This document shows, one piece after another, positions 45,611-55,700 of a stretch of 64,000 nucleotides of DNA. The DNA comes from Maribacter cobaltidurans (GTDB taxonomy: Bacteria > Bacteroidota > Bacteroidia > Flavobacteriales > Flavobacteriaceae). The position numbers and the translations under genes were made by a program. The notes under the pieces were generated by a model that worked only from the letters and a program-made list of their open reading frames with translations, had not been told where the DNA came from and made no database searches. Numbering within the stretch: position 1 is the first letter of the stretch; every line of letters begins with the position of its first letter. Location: assembly GCF_002269385.1 (NCBI RefSeq), contig NZ_CP022957.1, positions 2,723,001 to 2,787,000 on the forward strand, written 5' to 3'.

Positions 45611-45644
45611 TAAAGGATTTGAGAAATCTTTTGAGTATCCTTTA
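45611..45644. terminator. Candidate bidirectional terminator
   Basis: TAAAGGAT pairs with ATCCTTTA (8 bp) around an 18-nt loop, between the ends of two convergent genes (45544 plus, 45676 minus). It is AT-rich and not strongly stable. Confidence 0.35.
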
Positions 45645-45675
45645 TTTATACGCTGATATAAACCAAACACATTAG

Positions 45676-46941
45676 TCAGGATTCCAATAACATCACCGTT
45701 CCCAGTCCACCATCGGCACAGACACTGACCACCGCTTTCTTGCCGGGTCCCATTTGTGCCAGTTCCTTGATTGATTGGTTAATAATTCTTGCGCCGGTCG
45801 CTCCGAAAGGGTGACCAATAGCAATACTACCTCCATTTGGATTGAGATGGTCCCAAGGGAACGCTCCAAAGTCGAATGAAACACCCACCTTTTTAAGGTG
45901 ATTTTTATCTTCAAGCAATTGAACGTTAGCAGCCACCTGTGACCCAAAGGCTTCGTGCACCTCCCATAAATCTATATTATCATAGCGTAAATTGTGCCTG
46001 GCCATTAATCTGGGAATTGCAAATGTAGTGGCCATCAACAGTCCTTCTTTTTCAATATTTACGGCGGCAATTTCCCAGTCTATTAATTGAACAGCATAGG
46101 ATTCATCGGAAAATTTCTCTTTTGCCTTTGAACCACATACCCATAAACCTGCGGCACCATCGGTCAATAAGGAAGAATTTCCGGCAGTCAATGAACCGTT
46201 GCCCGACTCCTTATCGAATACCGGATTGAGTTTGGCCAACTGCTCCAAACTGGTATTTTCCCGAGGAATCTTATCCTCTTCAACTCCATCCAACGATAAA
46301 ATCAAATCATCAAAAAATCCATTATTTCTTCCTTTGATATAATTTTGATGGCTGTTAAGGGCTATCTCATCTTGCCGCTCTCTATCAATATTAAGACGTT
46401 TTGTGGTAATTTCGGAATGTTCGCCCATACTCAAACCAGTAGTTCTGTTGGTAACACTCGGGATAAACAAACGTATATCCCCAAAACTCAAATCTTTCAA
46501 TTTTGAAAATTTATCCGCAAGGGTCTTGCTTTGGAACAACCGCCGTAACCAGTCGGAAAAATTCTGGTTCAATCCAAGTTGAACCCGACTCATACTTTCA
46601 ACGCCGCCCACCAAGGCAACCTCTTCTTCGCTTATCAATCCAGCAGCCTCAATGGCTGCCATCATACTGGTGCTACAGGCCATAATCGTGGTCAACGCAG
46701 GAATACTCTGATCTAATTCTGCATCCATAAGTATCTCACGTGCAAGATTGCTATAACCTAGATTTGGCGCTACTGAACCCCAAATAAAAAGATTGGGGGA
46801 TAAAGAGTCTCTTTTTATCATTTCCTGGACAACGGGAATAGACAAGTGAAGGGCATCTTTATCTTTAAAATCTTTATCAACCTTTGCAAAAGGTGTTCTC
46901 AATCCGGCGATCAACCAAATTTCACTTTTAGAGTTTTTCAT
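45676..46941 (-). CDS. Thiolase family acetyl-CoA C-acyltransferase (FadI-like)
   Basis: This 421-aa protein has the catalytic triad of thiolases: nucleophile C89 in M-A-C-S-T-S-M, H377 in G-G-S-I-A-I-G-H-P-F-G-A-T-G-A-R, and C408 in S-V-C-A-D-G-G-L-G. The length fits FadI-type beta-ketothiolases. It cleaves 3-ketoacyl-CoA in fatty-acid beta-oxidation. It is the only minus-strand gene between 8.4 and 52 kb, with no beta-oxidation partner beside it, so it looks like an isolated metabolic gene in the island. Confidence 0.92.
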   Translation of the reverse strand: MKNSKSEIWLIAGLRTPFAKVDKDFKDKDALHLSIPVVQEMIKRDSLSPNLFIWGSVAPNLGYSNLAREILMDAELDQSIPALTTIMACSTSMMAAIEAAGLISEEEVALVGGVESMSRVQLGLNQNFSDWLRRLFQSKTLADKFSKLKDLSFGDIRLFIPSVTNRTTGLSMGEHSEITTKRLNIDRERQDEIALNSHQNYIKGRNNGFFDDLILSLDGVEEDKIPRENTSLEQLAKLNPVFDKESGNGSLTAGNSSLLTDGAAGLWVCGSKAKEKFSDESYAVQLIDWEIAAVNIEKEGLLMATTFAIPRLMARHNLRYDNIDLWEVHEAFGSQVAANVQLLEDKNHLKKVGVSFDFGAFPWDHLNPNGGSIAIGHPFGATGARIINQSIKELAQMGPGKKAVVSVCADGGLGTVMLLES

Positions 46942-47276
46942 AGTAGTAATTCTATTAAGCCTTAAATTAGGAAAAAATGGTCCTATGAAAAATAATTAAA
47001 GCATAAGATTATTGTATGTAAGCAACTTTTTAATGCAACAAGTAAAGCTTTGCAGAGACTTCTACTATCGCTGGAAAGAGGGAGTACTCTATTTACCTGT
47101 CACAGCCATTGATAAGAGTGGTCGAGGCCTGTGGTCAAGAGGCGAAAAACTTTATGTAGATTTTTGCACGATGGTCAGTTGTTTCTTCCGAGAATTCTAC
47201 AACTCTTTCAGCAAATTTCGTAACACGGTTGGCGGCAACAATTCCGAACTTTGCATAAAGTAATTCAGATAAAGCC
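46942..47276. other. 335-bp gap between thiolase and copper ATPase genes
   Basis: This is the divergent intergenic region. A plus-strand open frame (ATG at 47012 or 47033 to 47263, up to 83 aa) is present, but its sequence looks random (Cys/Phe/Arg-rich) and matches nothing I know, and a minus-strand frame also overlaps. I do not support a gene here. It probably holds both promoters; no clear TAnnTTTG box stood out. Confidence 0.4.
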
Positions 47277-49535
47277 ATGGAAACCACAACTGTTTTGGAG
47301 CAAAAGGATAAAACCAAGAAATCAGATATCAAAAAATCGTTTCCGGTCACGGGAATGACTTGTGCGGCCTGCGCATCAAGTGTTGAATCCATCCTGTCGC
47401 ATACTGAAGGTGTCAATAATGCCATTGTTAATTTTGCGAGCAGCTCGGTACTCGTAGATTATGATGAGAACGTTACCGAAGAAAAATTGCAAAACGCTTT
47501 ACGTCAGGTGGGCTATGACATTATCATAAATGCTGAAGACCCTTCGGAGGTACAAGAGGAGCTTCGGCAAAAGCATTATTATGATATAAAAAACCGTACT
47601 ATCTGGTCAGCGATTCTGACCCTTCCCATTTTCATTTTGGGAATGTTTTTTATGCATTGGGAACCTGGAAAATGGATATCCTTGGTATTGACTTTTCCTG
47701 TTTTATTTTGGTTCGGTCGTAGCTTTTTCATCAATGCTTTCAAGCAGGCCAAACACGGGAAGGCGAATATGGATACCTTGGTCGCCTTGAGTACCGGAAT
47801 CGCTTTTCTGTTCAGTGTTTTCAACACCCTCTTTCCTGAATTTTGGCTGAGCCGTGGTATTGAACCACACGTCTATTACGAAGCGGCCACGGTCATTATT
47901 ACATTCATTTCCCTTGGAAAATTATTGGAAGAAAGGGCCAAATCAAACACCTCTTCGGCCATTAAAAAACTGATGGGATTACAACCCAAAACACTAAAAA
48001 TCATTGAGCATGGGGAAGAAAAAGAAATTCCTATTTCCTCGGTTCAAGTAGGTCAAACTATTTTAGTTCGTCCAGGAGAAAAGATTCCTGTGGATGGGGA
48101 AGTTTCCAAAGGCAGCTCGTATGTAGATGAAAGTATGATTACAGGGGAACCTGTTCCCGTGGAAAAATCAGGTGGTGGAAAAGTATTTGCGGGTACGGTA
48201 AACCAAAAAGGAAGTTTTCAATTTACCGCTGAAAAAGTAGGTGGGGAAACCTTGCTATCCCAAATCATCAAAATGGTTCAGGAAGCCCAGGGAAGCAAGG
48301 CACCCGTTCAAAAACTGGTCGATAAAATTGCTGGAATATTTGTTCCTATCGTTTTGGGTATATCTATCATTACGTTCATTGTTTGGATGTCGGTAGGAGA
48401 CGATAATGCATTTTCGCAGGCCTTATTGACCTCTGTAGCAGTATTGGTTATCGCTTGTCCCTGTGCATTGGGATTGGCTACACCTACGGCTATAATGGTG
48501 GGGATTGGCAAAGGTGCCGAGAACAATATCCTAATAAAAGATGCCGAAAGTTTAGAACTAGGACATAAAGTGAATGCGGTCATTCTTGATAAAACGGGTA
48601 CCATTACCGAAGGAAAACCATTAGTGACGGATATTCATTGGTCTGAGAATAATAAAGACACGAAGAAATACAAACAAATTCTTTTAGCAATTGAAGCACA
48701 ATCTGAACACCCTTTGGCGGAAGCGGTGGTCAACCTTTTGAAAGAAGAAGATATTGAACAAACTGAAATAGATTCCTTTGAAAGTATTACAGGTATGGGT
48801 GTAAAAGCTCAAGCAAAAAATGGTTCACAATACTATGTGGGAAACCATAAATTAATGCTTGAGAAAAATATTCAAATTAATGCTTCCTTAATGCAAACAG
48901 CAGAAAGCCTCGAAGAGCAAGCAAAAACAGTCATATTCTATGGAAATGATGAACAAGTACTGGCAATACTCGCCATTGCAGATAAAATTAAGGAAACTTC
49001 AAAGAAAGCCATAGCAACGCTTCAAGAAAGAGACATCGAGGTCTTTATGCTTACCGGAGATAACAATAAGACCGCAGCTGCAGTAGCACAACAGGTTGGA
49101 ATAACAAATTACCAAGGCGAAGTAATGCCTTCGGACAAGGCAGCTTTTGTAGAAAAACTGCAAGCTGATGGAAAAATAGTAGCTATGGTTGGCGATGGCA
49201 TCAACGATTCCCACGCCTTGGCGCAAGCCAATGTGAGTATTGCGATGGGTAAAGGTTCTGATATAGCGATGGATGTTGCAAAAATGACTTTGATAACTTC
49301 AGATTTGCAATCCATCCCAAAAGCATTGGAACTATCAAAGAAAACGGTTTTGGGTATCCGTCAGAACTTATTTTGGGCATTCATATATAATATCATTGGA
49401 ATACCGATTGCGGCGGGCGTTTTGTATCCCATAAATGGGTTCTTATTGGACCCAATGATTGCGGGAGCAGCAATGGCATTCAGTAGCGTATCTGTCGTTC
49501 TAAATAGCTTAAGGCTTAAACGAGTAAAACTTTAA
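47277..49535 (+). CDS. copA: Copper-translocating P1B-type ATPase (second copy, single HMA)
   Basis: This 752-aa protein has an N-terminal HMA domain (G-M-T-C29-A-A-C32) and helices with the C394-P-C396 motif. It also has phosphorylation site D438 ([11 protein letters not shown]), S-E-H-P-L-A, and G-D-G-I-N-D-S-H (Ser-His where most have Ala-Pro). It lacks the HMBD domains of the ATPase at 29821 and is clearly divergent from it. It exports Cu(I). An HMA chaperone gene follows after 23 bp, so the pair is self-contained. Confidence 0.94.
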   Translation: METTTVLEQKDKTKKSDIKKSFPVTGMTCAACASSVESILSHTEGVNNAIVNFASSSVLVDYDENVTEEKLQNALRQVGYDIIINAEDPSEVQEELRQKHYYDIKNRTIWSAILTLPIFILGMFFMHWEPGKWISLVLTFPVLFWFGRSFFINAFKQAKHGKANMDTLVALSTGIAFLFSVFNTLFPEFWLSRGIEPHVYYEAATVIITFISLGKLLEERAKSNTSSAIKKLMGLQPKTLKIIEHGEEKEIPISSVQVGQTILVRPGEKIPVDGEVSKGSSYVDESMITGEPVPVEKSGGGKVFAGTVNQKGSFQFTAEKVGGETLLSQIIKMVQEAQGSKAPVQKLVDKIAGIFVPIVLGISIITFIVWMSVGDDNAFSQALLTSVAVLVIACPCALGLATPTAIMVGIGKGAENNILIKDAESLELGHKVNAVILDKTGTITEGKPLVTDIHWSENNKDTKKYKQILLAIEAQSEHPLAEAVVNLLKEEDIEQTEIDSFESITGMGVKAQAKNGSQYYVGNHKLMLEKNIQINASLMQTAESLEEQAKTVIFYGNDEQVLAILAIADKIKETSKKAIATLQERDIEVFMLTGDNNKTAAAVAQQVGITNYQGEVMPSDKAAFVEKLQADGKIVAMVGDGINDSHALAQANVSIAMGKGSDIAMDVAKMTLITSDLQSIPKALELSKKTVLGIRQNLFWAFIYNIIGIPIAAGVLYPINGFLLDPMIAGAAMAFSSVSVVLNSLRLKRVKL

Positions 49536-49558
49536 GATTAATCATAAATTTAAATACT

Positions 49559-49777
49559 ATGAAAACTATAAAATTCAAAACAAATATCAATTGTGGCGGT
49601 TGCATCTCTAAAGTAACCCCCTTTTTAAACAAACAAGAAGGGGTCGAAAGTTGGGAAGTGGACACTACTAATGCTGATAAAATCTTGACCATAGAAAGCG
49701 ATGGTGCTTCAGAAGAAGATGTAAAAGCTACTTTGCAGAAAATTGGGTTTAGCGCGGAAAGTGTTGATGTTCGTTAA
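49559..49777 (+). CDS. Small HMA-domain metallochaperone
   Basis: This 72-aa protein has a single HMA domain with N-I-N-C-G-G-C-I-S-K-V and the beta-alpha-beta pattern E-S-W-E-V-D-T, D-V-K-A-T-L-Q-K-I-G-F. The M-T-C of typical domains is I-N-C here, and the Cys pair is retained. It is likely the chaperone for the ATPase immediately upstream. Confidence 0.87.
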   Translation: MKTIKFKTNINCGGCISKVTPFLNKQEGVESWEVDTTNADKILTIESDGASEEDVKATLQKIGFSAESVDVR

Positions 49778-49827
49778 TCACCAAACGCCTATAATAAATT
49801 TATATCCAATCTAAAAGATATCGTTCT

Positions 49828-49847
49828 GTCAGTACTGACTTAAGTCA
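49828..49847. promoter_or_regulatory. Two overlapping 12-bp palindromes
   Basis: GTCAGTACTGAC (49828-49839) and TGACTTAAGTCA (49836-49847) are both perfect palindromes sharing TGAC. They end 12 bp before the ATG at 49860. This looks like a tandem operator for the following gene; the regulator is unknown. Confidence 0.45.
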
Positions 49848-49859
49848 AATGAAAAGAAA

Positions 49860-50504
49860 ATGAAGGTAGCGGAAAAAAGCAAATTCTATAAAACGAAGTT
49901 ATTGTGGCACCGAATACGCCATGGACTATTTTTATTCACCCTTAGAAATGCTCTGACCCGGATAGGATTGGACATCGCACCCTACTATTGGTATAGGGAA
50001 ATAAAAAATGGAGCCGAAAAACCTGAGATTCGAGATAGCTTCAAAGACTATGAATTATGTTATATAGGTTTGGACGAGATTGGGATAATGAATAACATCA
50101 TGGGGCTTACAACCAAGGAATTAGAGCAGAATTTAAGTATGGGGCAGATATGTATCGGTCTCAAGCGAGGGAAAGAGATTGCCGCCCTATTATTCGTTGA
50201 TTTGCAGGATTTTGTGTTTAAAGGCCGCTCCTTCAAAATAAAAGATAAGGAAGGTTACCTTTTGAATGTTTACACGTTTCAGGCGTATAGAGGTAAGAAC
50301 TTGGCTACCTACTTACGTTATCATTGCTTTGAACTTCTTGAAAACTATTGCGTAGAAGAACTTTACAGTATTGTCTCCTACTTCAATACGTCATCAATAA
50401 AAGTCAATAAAAAATTGAATGCCCAAAAGTTGAAACTCTATTTGTACATAGGATTGTTAAAAAGATACCATTGGAATTTTCTGTTGAAGGACTATTCCAA
50501 ATAA
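49860..50504 (+). CDS. GNAT-like acetyltransferase domain protein (tentative)
   Basis: This 214-aa protein has a central to C-terminal part (about 95-200) with an acetyltransferase-like order: I-C-I-G-L-K-R-G-K-E-I-A-A-L-L-F-V-D, then Y-L-L-N-V-Y-T-F-Q-A-Y-R-G-K-N-L-A-T-Y-L, and S-Y-F-N-T-S-S-I-K-V-N-K-K-L. The R-G-K-N-L-A stretch sits where the CoA-binding R/Q-x-x-G-x-G/A loop belongs but is imperfect. The N-terminus is basic and unassigned. It follows the overlapping palindromes. Function uncertain. Confidence 0.6.
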   Translation: MKVAEKSKFYKTKLLWHRIRHGLFLFTLRNALTRIGLDIAPYYWYREIKNGAEKPEIRDSFKDYELCYIGLDEIGIMNNIMGLTTKELEQNLSMGQICIGLKRGKEIAALLFVDLQDFVFKGRSFKIKDKEGYLLNVYTFQAYRGKNLATYLRYHCFELLENYCVEELYSIVSYFNTSSIKVNKKLNAQKLKLYLYIGLLKRYHWNFLLKDYSK

Positions 50505-50589
50505 TCAAACCGGATAATTTGTTATTATATGGTGGTTATTCTGGGAAAAATTAAAATCAGATGATATTCCCTTATCCGCTACATCAACT

Positions 50590-51396
50590 ATGATTTATAC
50601 GATTATATTCGGATTGATATTGGCGCTTGCCGTTTATTATTTTTCCGGAATAGGAAAAAAAAAGGTAAAGCCCTTCCCAAATCATTGGCATCCGTTGCTG
50701 ATGGATCATGTACTCTTTTACCGGAAACTTCCCAAAAGTGAACAGGCAGTTTTTCAACAACGAATGATGCAGTTTTTAAGCGAGGTTTCCATCGACGGAG
50801 TACAACTGGAGTTACAGGAACTGGACAAAATATTGATTGCCGCAAGTGCCGTGATTCCCGTTTTTGGTTTTGAAGAATGGCATTACACTAATTTAAGCGG
50901 TATACTTTTATATCCCGACCATTTTAATGAAGATTTAGAATTTGACAGCAAAGGACTACTGCGAAATATTGGCGGATTGGTCGGTAACGGAAGGTTCGAA
51001 AAACAGATGATTTTATCAAAAAAAGCGTTGTATCATGGCTTTGCCAATACGACTGATAAAAGCAACACCGGTATTCACGAATTTGCACACCTGATAGATA
51101 AAATAGACGATGTGACCGATGGAGTGCCAGAACGGTTATTGAAACATCAATATGCAATCCCATGGCTAAAGTTGATCCATAAGGAAATGGAAGCCATAAG
51201 CGATAATCATTCCGATATCCGAAAGTATGGCGGCACCAACGAAGCCGAGTTTTTTGCAGTGGCTTCTGAATACTTTTTTGAACGGCCCGATTTACTCAAG
51301 AAAAAGCATCCTGAACTCTATAAAATGCTGGTGGAATGTTTTAGGCAGGAACCAGTAGTTTTAGAAAAACAATTGCAAAAAGTTAAGGTCCACTAA
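50590..51396 (+). CDS. MtfA-type zinc-dependent peptidase
   Basis: This 268-aa protein has an N-terminal transmembrane helix (about 2-20), then the MtfA/M90-like domain with zinc motif H163-E-F-A-H167-x-x-D and a downstream E in N-E-A-E-F-F-A-V-A-S-E-Y-F-F. Family members are cytoplasmic or membrane-tethered aminopeptidases; E. coli MtfA acts on the glucose PTS regulator Mlc. The native target here is unknown. Confidence 0.87.
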   Translation: MIYTIIFGLILALAVYYFSGIGKKKVKPFPNHWHPLLMDHVLFYRKLPKSEQAVFQQRMMQFLSEVSIDGVQLELQELDKILIAASAVIPVFGFEEWHYTNLSGILLYPDHFNEDLEFDSKGLLRNIGGLVGNGRFEKQMILSKKALYHGFANTTDKSNTGIHEFAHLIDKIDDVTDGVPERLLKHQYAIPWLKLIHKEMEAISDNHSDIRKYGGTNEAEFFAVASEYFFERPDLLKKKHPELYKMLVECFRQEPVVLEKQLQKVKVH

Positions 51397-51420
51397 CAAA
51401 TAAGGCTATGGGTGCTGTAA

Positions 51421-51906
51421 ATGGCACGTATGATCGGCGTCATCACACAGACCATCAAGAGGTTTGCTGGAAGGCAGAGTCCAGGCCCCGCCATAGATAG
51501 CGGAAATCCCGGCGGACATTGGACACTCTTCCTCAGAATCAAGGAATATCAAACAAGAACGTCCAACTACGATGCCATGCCCTCGGGCCATGTGGCGACT
51601 TTTATGGCGACCATTACCGTCATTGCTACGAACTATCCTGAGATAAAATGGATAAAGCCCGTTGGCTATACCTTAATGGGTATCATGGCCTTCGAAATGA
51701 TGAGCAGCAGGGTACATTGGGCCTCGGACTATCCCTTGGGTCTTTTTATCGGTTATGTAGTAGGCAAGGCGGCGGCCAATCGACGAATCAAGAAAATCGA
51801 TACAAACGATGGTTTGGGTTGGAAAAAACCAGAAAGCATGAGGACTGAATTTGTTACAGGTCAGTTGGAAGGTTACACAACTTTGGGGATAATGTTTAGT
51901 TTTTGA
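51421..51906 (+). pseudogene. PAP2 phosphatase, N-terminally truncated fragment
   Basis: This 161-aa frame keeps the phosphatase motifs, K-R-F-A-G-R-Q-S-P (K-x6-R-P with Ser for Arg), P-S-G-H and S-R-V-H-W-A-S-D-Y-P-L-G. The usual first half of the PAP2 fold is missing. A second frame starting at 51406 reads M-G-A-V-N-G-T-Y-D-R before running out, which looks like the displaced end of the lost N-terminal part. A deletion plus frameshift just after the MtfA gene explains this. Probably non-functional. Confidence 0.65.
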
Positions 51907-52185
51907 AATATAGAGATCATTTTCATATTGCTCTCCCCTGTGCCTGCGGAAGTTGAAAACCCTCTGCCTCCAAGCCTGACCGAGCGAGCACGCTACGCTG
52001 GCCCGCATTCGGTCGTCTTTCCGGCTACGGTTTTTAAACATCCTCAGCACCGCGCATAAAAGCATGGAGGCACAAAAAAAGTGCTCCATGCATTTATCTT
52101 GCCTAAGCACAATTAATTTCGAAAATTCTTGTTTAAAATATGTAATCCTTAGTGATATATTTGTAGTAATTCAAGGCTAGTTCCA
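51907..52185. other. Non-coding gap with GC-rich patch and strong hairpin
   Basis: About 51935-52050 is clearly more GC-rich than its surroundings, with no supported gene. At 52062-52091 a hairpin with arms GCATGGAG(G)CAC and GTGCTCCATGC and a seven-A loop occurs. Read on the minus strand, the loop is U-rich and the hairpin is followed by TTTTAT. It sits next to the end of the tra-linked segment, so a terminator, a recombination scar or a transfer-origin-like element are all possible. Confidence 0.4.
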
Positions 52186-52671
52186 ATGAAACCAAATATT
52201 TTCATCTTTTTTGCATTCCCGATGCTGCTATTTTTTTCGTGCAATAGCGACGACGACAGCGTTGCGGAATCGGATAGGAGCCAAGCTTTGTTGGGCCAGT
52301 GGGAGTATGAATCTATTGATTCCAATACAGCCGTGGACATCAATGGCGACGGTACGGTCAATGTAGACCTGTTCAATACCAACGAAATACGTCAATGTTT
52401 AAAGGATAATCTCACTTTCTTCAGCTCTAGGGGAGCTGAAGAAAAAGGTGCTTTTTCCATTAATGAAAACGGACTGTCCTGTGGGGAAGTGCCCGCATTT
52501 CAAAATGTCGAGGACGATAGGTACGAACTAATAGACAACTGGATCATACGATTTGATAACCGCAACGATTGGATTATCGTGGAGTTTACCAAAAACCGAT
52601 TGGTCGTTGACCAAGAGGATTTTCTGGATGATCAGGATGTAGTGATTACCTACACTTTCAAGAGAAGCTAG
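52186..52671 (+). CDS. Lipocalin-like lipoprotein
   Basis: This 161-aa protein has a lipobox ending F-F-S-C (C19) followed by an Asp-rich tether (N-S-D-D-D). L-L-G-Q-W-E-Y-E-S begins a lipocalin-like beta pattern typical of small Bacteroidetes lipoproteins. A D-I-N-G-D-G-T-V-N-V-D stretch could bind Ca2+. It is convergent with the tra operon end. Function unknown. Confidence 0.75.
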   Translation: MKPNIFIFFAFPMLLFFSCNSDDDSVAESDRSQALLGQWEYESIDSNTAVDINGDGTVNVDLFNTNEIRQCLKDNLTFFSSRGAEEKGAFSINENGLSCGEVPAFQNVEDDRYELIDNWIIRFDNRNDWIIVEFTKNRLVVDQEDFLDDQDVVITYTFKRS

Positions 52672-52714
52672 TTTTAGTTATGCTTAGCTTAGCGCGTTAA
52701 AAGTGCCTTTGACA

Positions 52715-55700
52715 TCAAACTCTGACCACTCTTCCCCTTACTTTGTCACTCCATTGGCCATTGGTATCCCTGACCCTGACCTCAAAGTCCTGGTCAAGAT
52801 ATTTTAAACGGCTTTCACGGGCTTCCTCTTCCAACATGAAATACCTATCCACCCCATCGCCCGAGGCTTCATTGTAATTGAATAAGCGGGTATCCCACCG
52901 ATTGGTACTCCGGTTGAATATCCTGATTTCCACTTGATCCAACGTAGCACCGCCATAGGCCTCCGAACACTCGATATCAAAACAGGTATAGATCCTGACT
53001 TGATAATCACAACCGTTCAATCCCCCACAACTGACATTGTGCTTTTCCCCCTTGACCAATGCCACGGGCCTTCCTAAAGTGTCAACAAATGTGCTTCCGC
53101 TTTTGGAATGCCCCGTTGAGTTCTCCACCTCAAAATCAATGGTAAACGTATTTGAGGTCTCTGGATAGAAAGTAAGGTTGGTACTCCCGTAGTTCAACGG
53201 AATTGTCTCCCCCTCATCATATCTATTCCCACCATAAAAGAAATAACCGACACGGTTTCCATTGAAAGAAAATGTCATTTGATAGGTCACGGCCGGGTCA
53301 TGAGTGCCTATGGCATTAGTAATGACCGTGATGTTAAAAGGTTCTTCTTCCAAACGTTCCCCTGGAGCCTGACTAACGGTCAACTCGAATGGTTCCTCGT
53401 ACCTTTCATAGTTGATGTTGACGCTGGCCGTTTTCTCCACATCCGATGAAGAGCGTACCGTAAACGTTATGACATGACTGCCTTCGGTCGTTCCGACATA
53501 CTTTCCCGAAAATGCCCCCACAGGTACATTAAAACTTTCTCCAGCGGAATAGCTAGTGCCCTCATATTCAAAAGAACCATTGTTGCCGCTTGCCGAAAAA
53601 TACATCCCGTAGGTATCCCCACCGATTCCGATTTCGGAAATATTGAAGTTCATATCCACCTGTTCCCCTGTATAGGCTTGCTGCAATGTGCCCGATGCGG
53701 TAAAGGTGTAATCCTTGGCCGCCACGTTTACCGTAATATCCACAGTTTTCTCCAATCCCGTATCGTTTCGGACCGTGAAAGCCATTCGAACCGTACTTTC
53801 ACTGGTTCCTTCGAGCGTCCAGTTAAAGTTGCCCGTATTGACATCGTAACTGTTTCCTGGGCTTACCTCTATACCATTGTTGTCCCTGATAAGCGCATTC
53901 CCGTTCATACTGAAACGCATGGTGTAATCCGAAGACCCGACACTTTCCGAAATATTGAAATTGAGACCGGTGGTTTCCCCCACGGTTATATCCGATTTTT
54001 GGGTGCCCCCGGTAAAGGTAAAATCGACCTGGTCAAAAGTGATGGTAGAGTTGGCCGTGCGGGTAACGTCCGATCCTGATTCGACACTGAGGACAATATT
54101 GTGCTGTCCGGGTTCCGATCCGGTATAGGAAATATTGTTGACCCCGGCGCCCAAGGGAAATTGTTCCCCCGGACCGTAGGTTATACCATTTACGGACATC
54201 GCCCCGTTTTGGCTGGAGGAGAAGAACGCTATGTAGCTGTCGTTCGCTCCCTCGGGCAGTTCGTCGATATCCACGATCATACCTACCGGAATATTGGAAA
54301 ATTCCGTAGCCTTGGATGGGGTCATATTGACCGTAAAGTCGTTATTCCCGACAACGACGGTAACCTTATCTTCAAGGATCTGACCGTTGCTGTCACGAAG
54401 CAAAAAGGTTATTTCGTAGGTTCCTGCCTGTTCCCCGACGAAATCATACGCAAAGCTTCCCGGACTTACCGAAAAATATTGGCTAGGGATTATTGGCGAA
54501 TTTCCATTGTATAATTGTGCGTCACCACCTGAAATGAAGTAGTTCAACTCATAGGAAACCCCATCGTAATCCCCTTGTTCGATAAGGCTTAATGAAATTG
54601 TACCACGCTGGCCTACCAATACCTCGTTGCTATTGGCCGAGGCATTGAATTCCAGTTCAAGTGGATTGGCATCCAGATCGATTTCGACGGGTCCGACCGC
54701 TTGCCCGTAATTGTCCGTAACGAGAAAATTGATGCGATGCGGGCCCAAGGTTTCGGGCGTATAAAACAATGGGAAATTACCCAAGTCGACCGGATAATCG
54801 GTATTGTTCTGAATGGTATTTCCATTGACCCCAGTAACCCTTCCGTTTCCTTCTTCTAGGTCATAGGTCAGGAAGTAATCGATATTGGATGTGTTGCCGT
54901 TCGATTTGATGTTGAAATTAAGCTGTGTCCGTTGGTTTACGAATACCTGGTTGCTTTCCGAATTTCCGCTAAACGTGAAGGGAATGTTGGCAATCTCGAT
55001 CTCGACACTGTCCCTTTTCCTCTGGCCATTGCTGTCTCGTATATCAAAATAGATTTTGCGCTGCCCCAATTCATCGTCCTCAAAAGTATAGTTATAATTG
55101 CCGGGATCGATGCCGCGAAAAGTCCCGGGGTCCATGACCCCGCCATTTTGGTCCCGTACGATTCCCGCGCCTTGGCTATCGGAAGAAAAGGAATGGCTAA
55201 TATCATAGGTAACTTCGCTTTCCCCGTCCTGTGTCTGCAAATCGATATTGATTGCTAGATTGGTGTCCAGCTCCACTTGTGAGGATGCCGCCGTCGCCCT
55301 GAACGTGAAATTGACATTTCCGACTGTCAGCAGCAGCTCGTTCGTCAGGGACGCCCCATCGGGAGCCCTGGCAACCATGGTCAATTTATGCTCGCCCAAG
55401 GTTTCTGGAAGGTAGCCAAATTCGGTAATGCCCTTGGGCAACTTGAACGGGGTTCCCGCATCGTAGGTAACATCGTCCAAATGGAGCTTGCCAGAACCAT
55501 CTTCCAGTTGGTAGGTAATCCCAAATTCCTCGGTCGATTCCCCATCCGGAGCTACCGTGTTCTTGTCCCGTAGCAAGGTTACATTTACGGGATTCCGACT
55601 ATTGATAATGAAATCCCCGGTACCCTTTCCCAAGAGAAAGCTGAAACTGGCGTACTTGACATTGTAGGCCAACTCCAACTCCTTTTGCAATTGGTTTGAA

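Noticed and set aside
47012..47263. 83-aa open frame in the thiolase/ATPase gap
   Set aside because: Composition looks random, no family resemblance, an opposing frame overlaps it, and it lies in the expected divergent promoter region.
51673..52110. 145-aa minus-strand frame across the PAP2 remnant and GC-rich patch
   Set aside because: Most of it is antisense to the PAP2 motifs, and the remainder shows no recognisable protein pattern.
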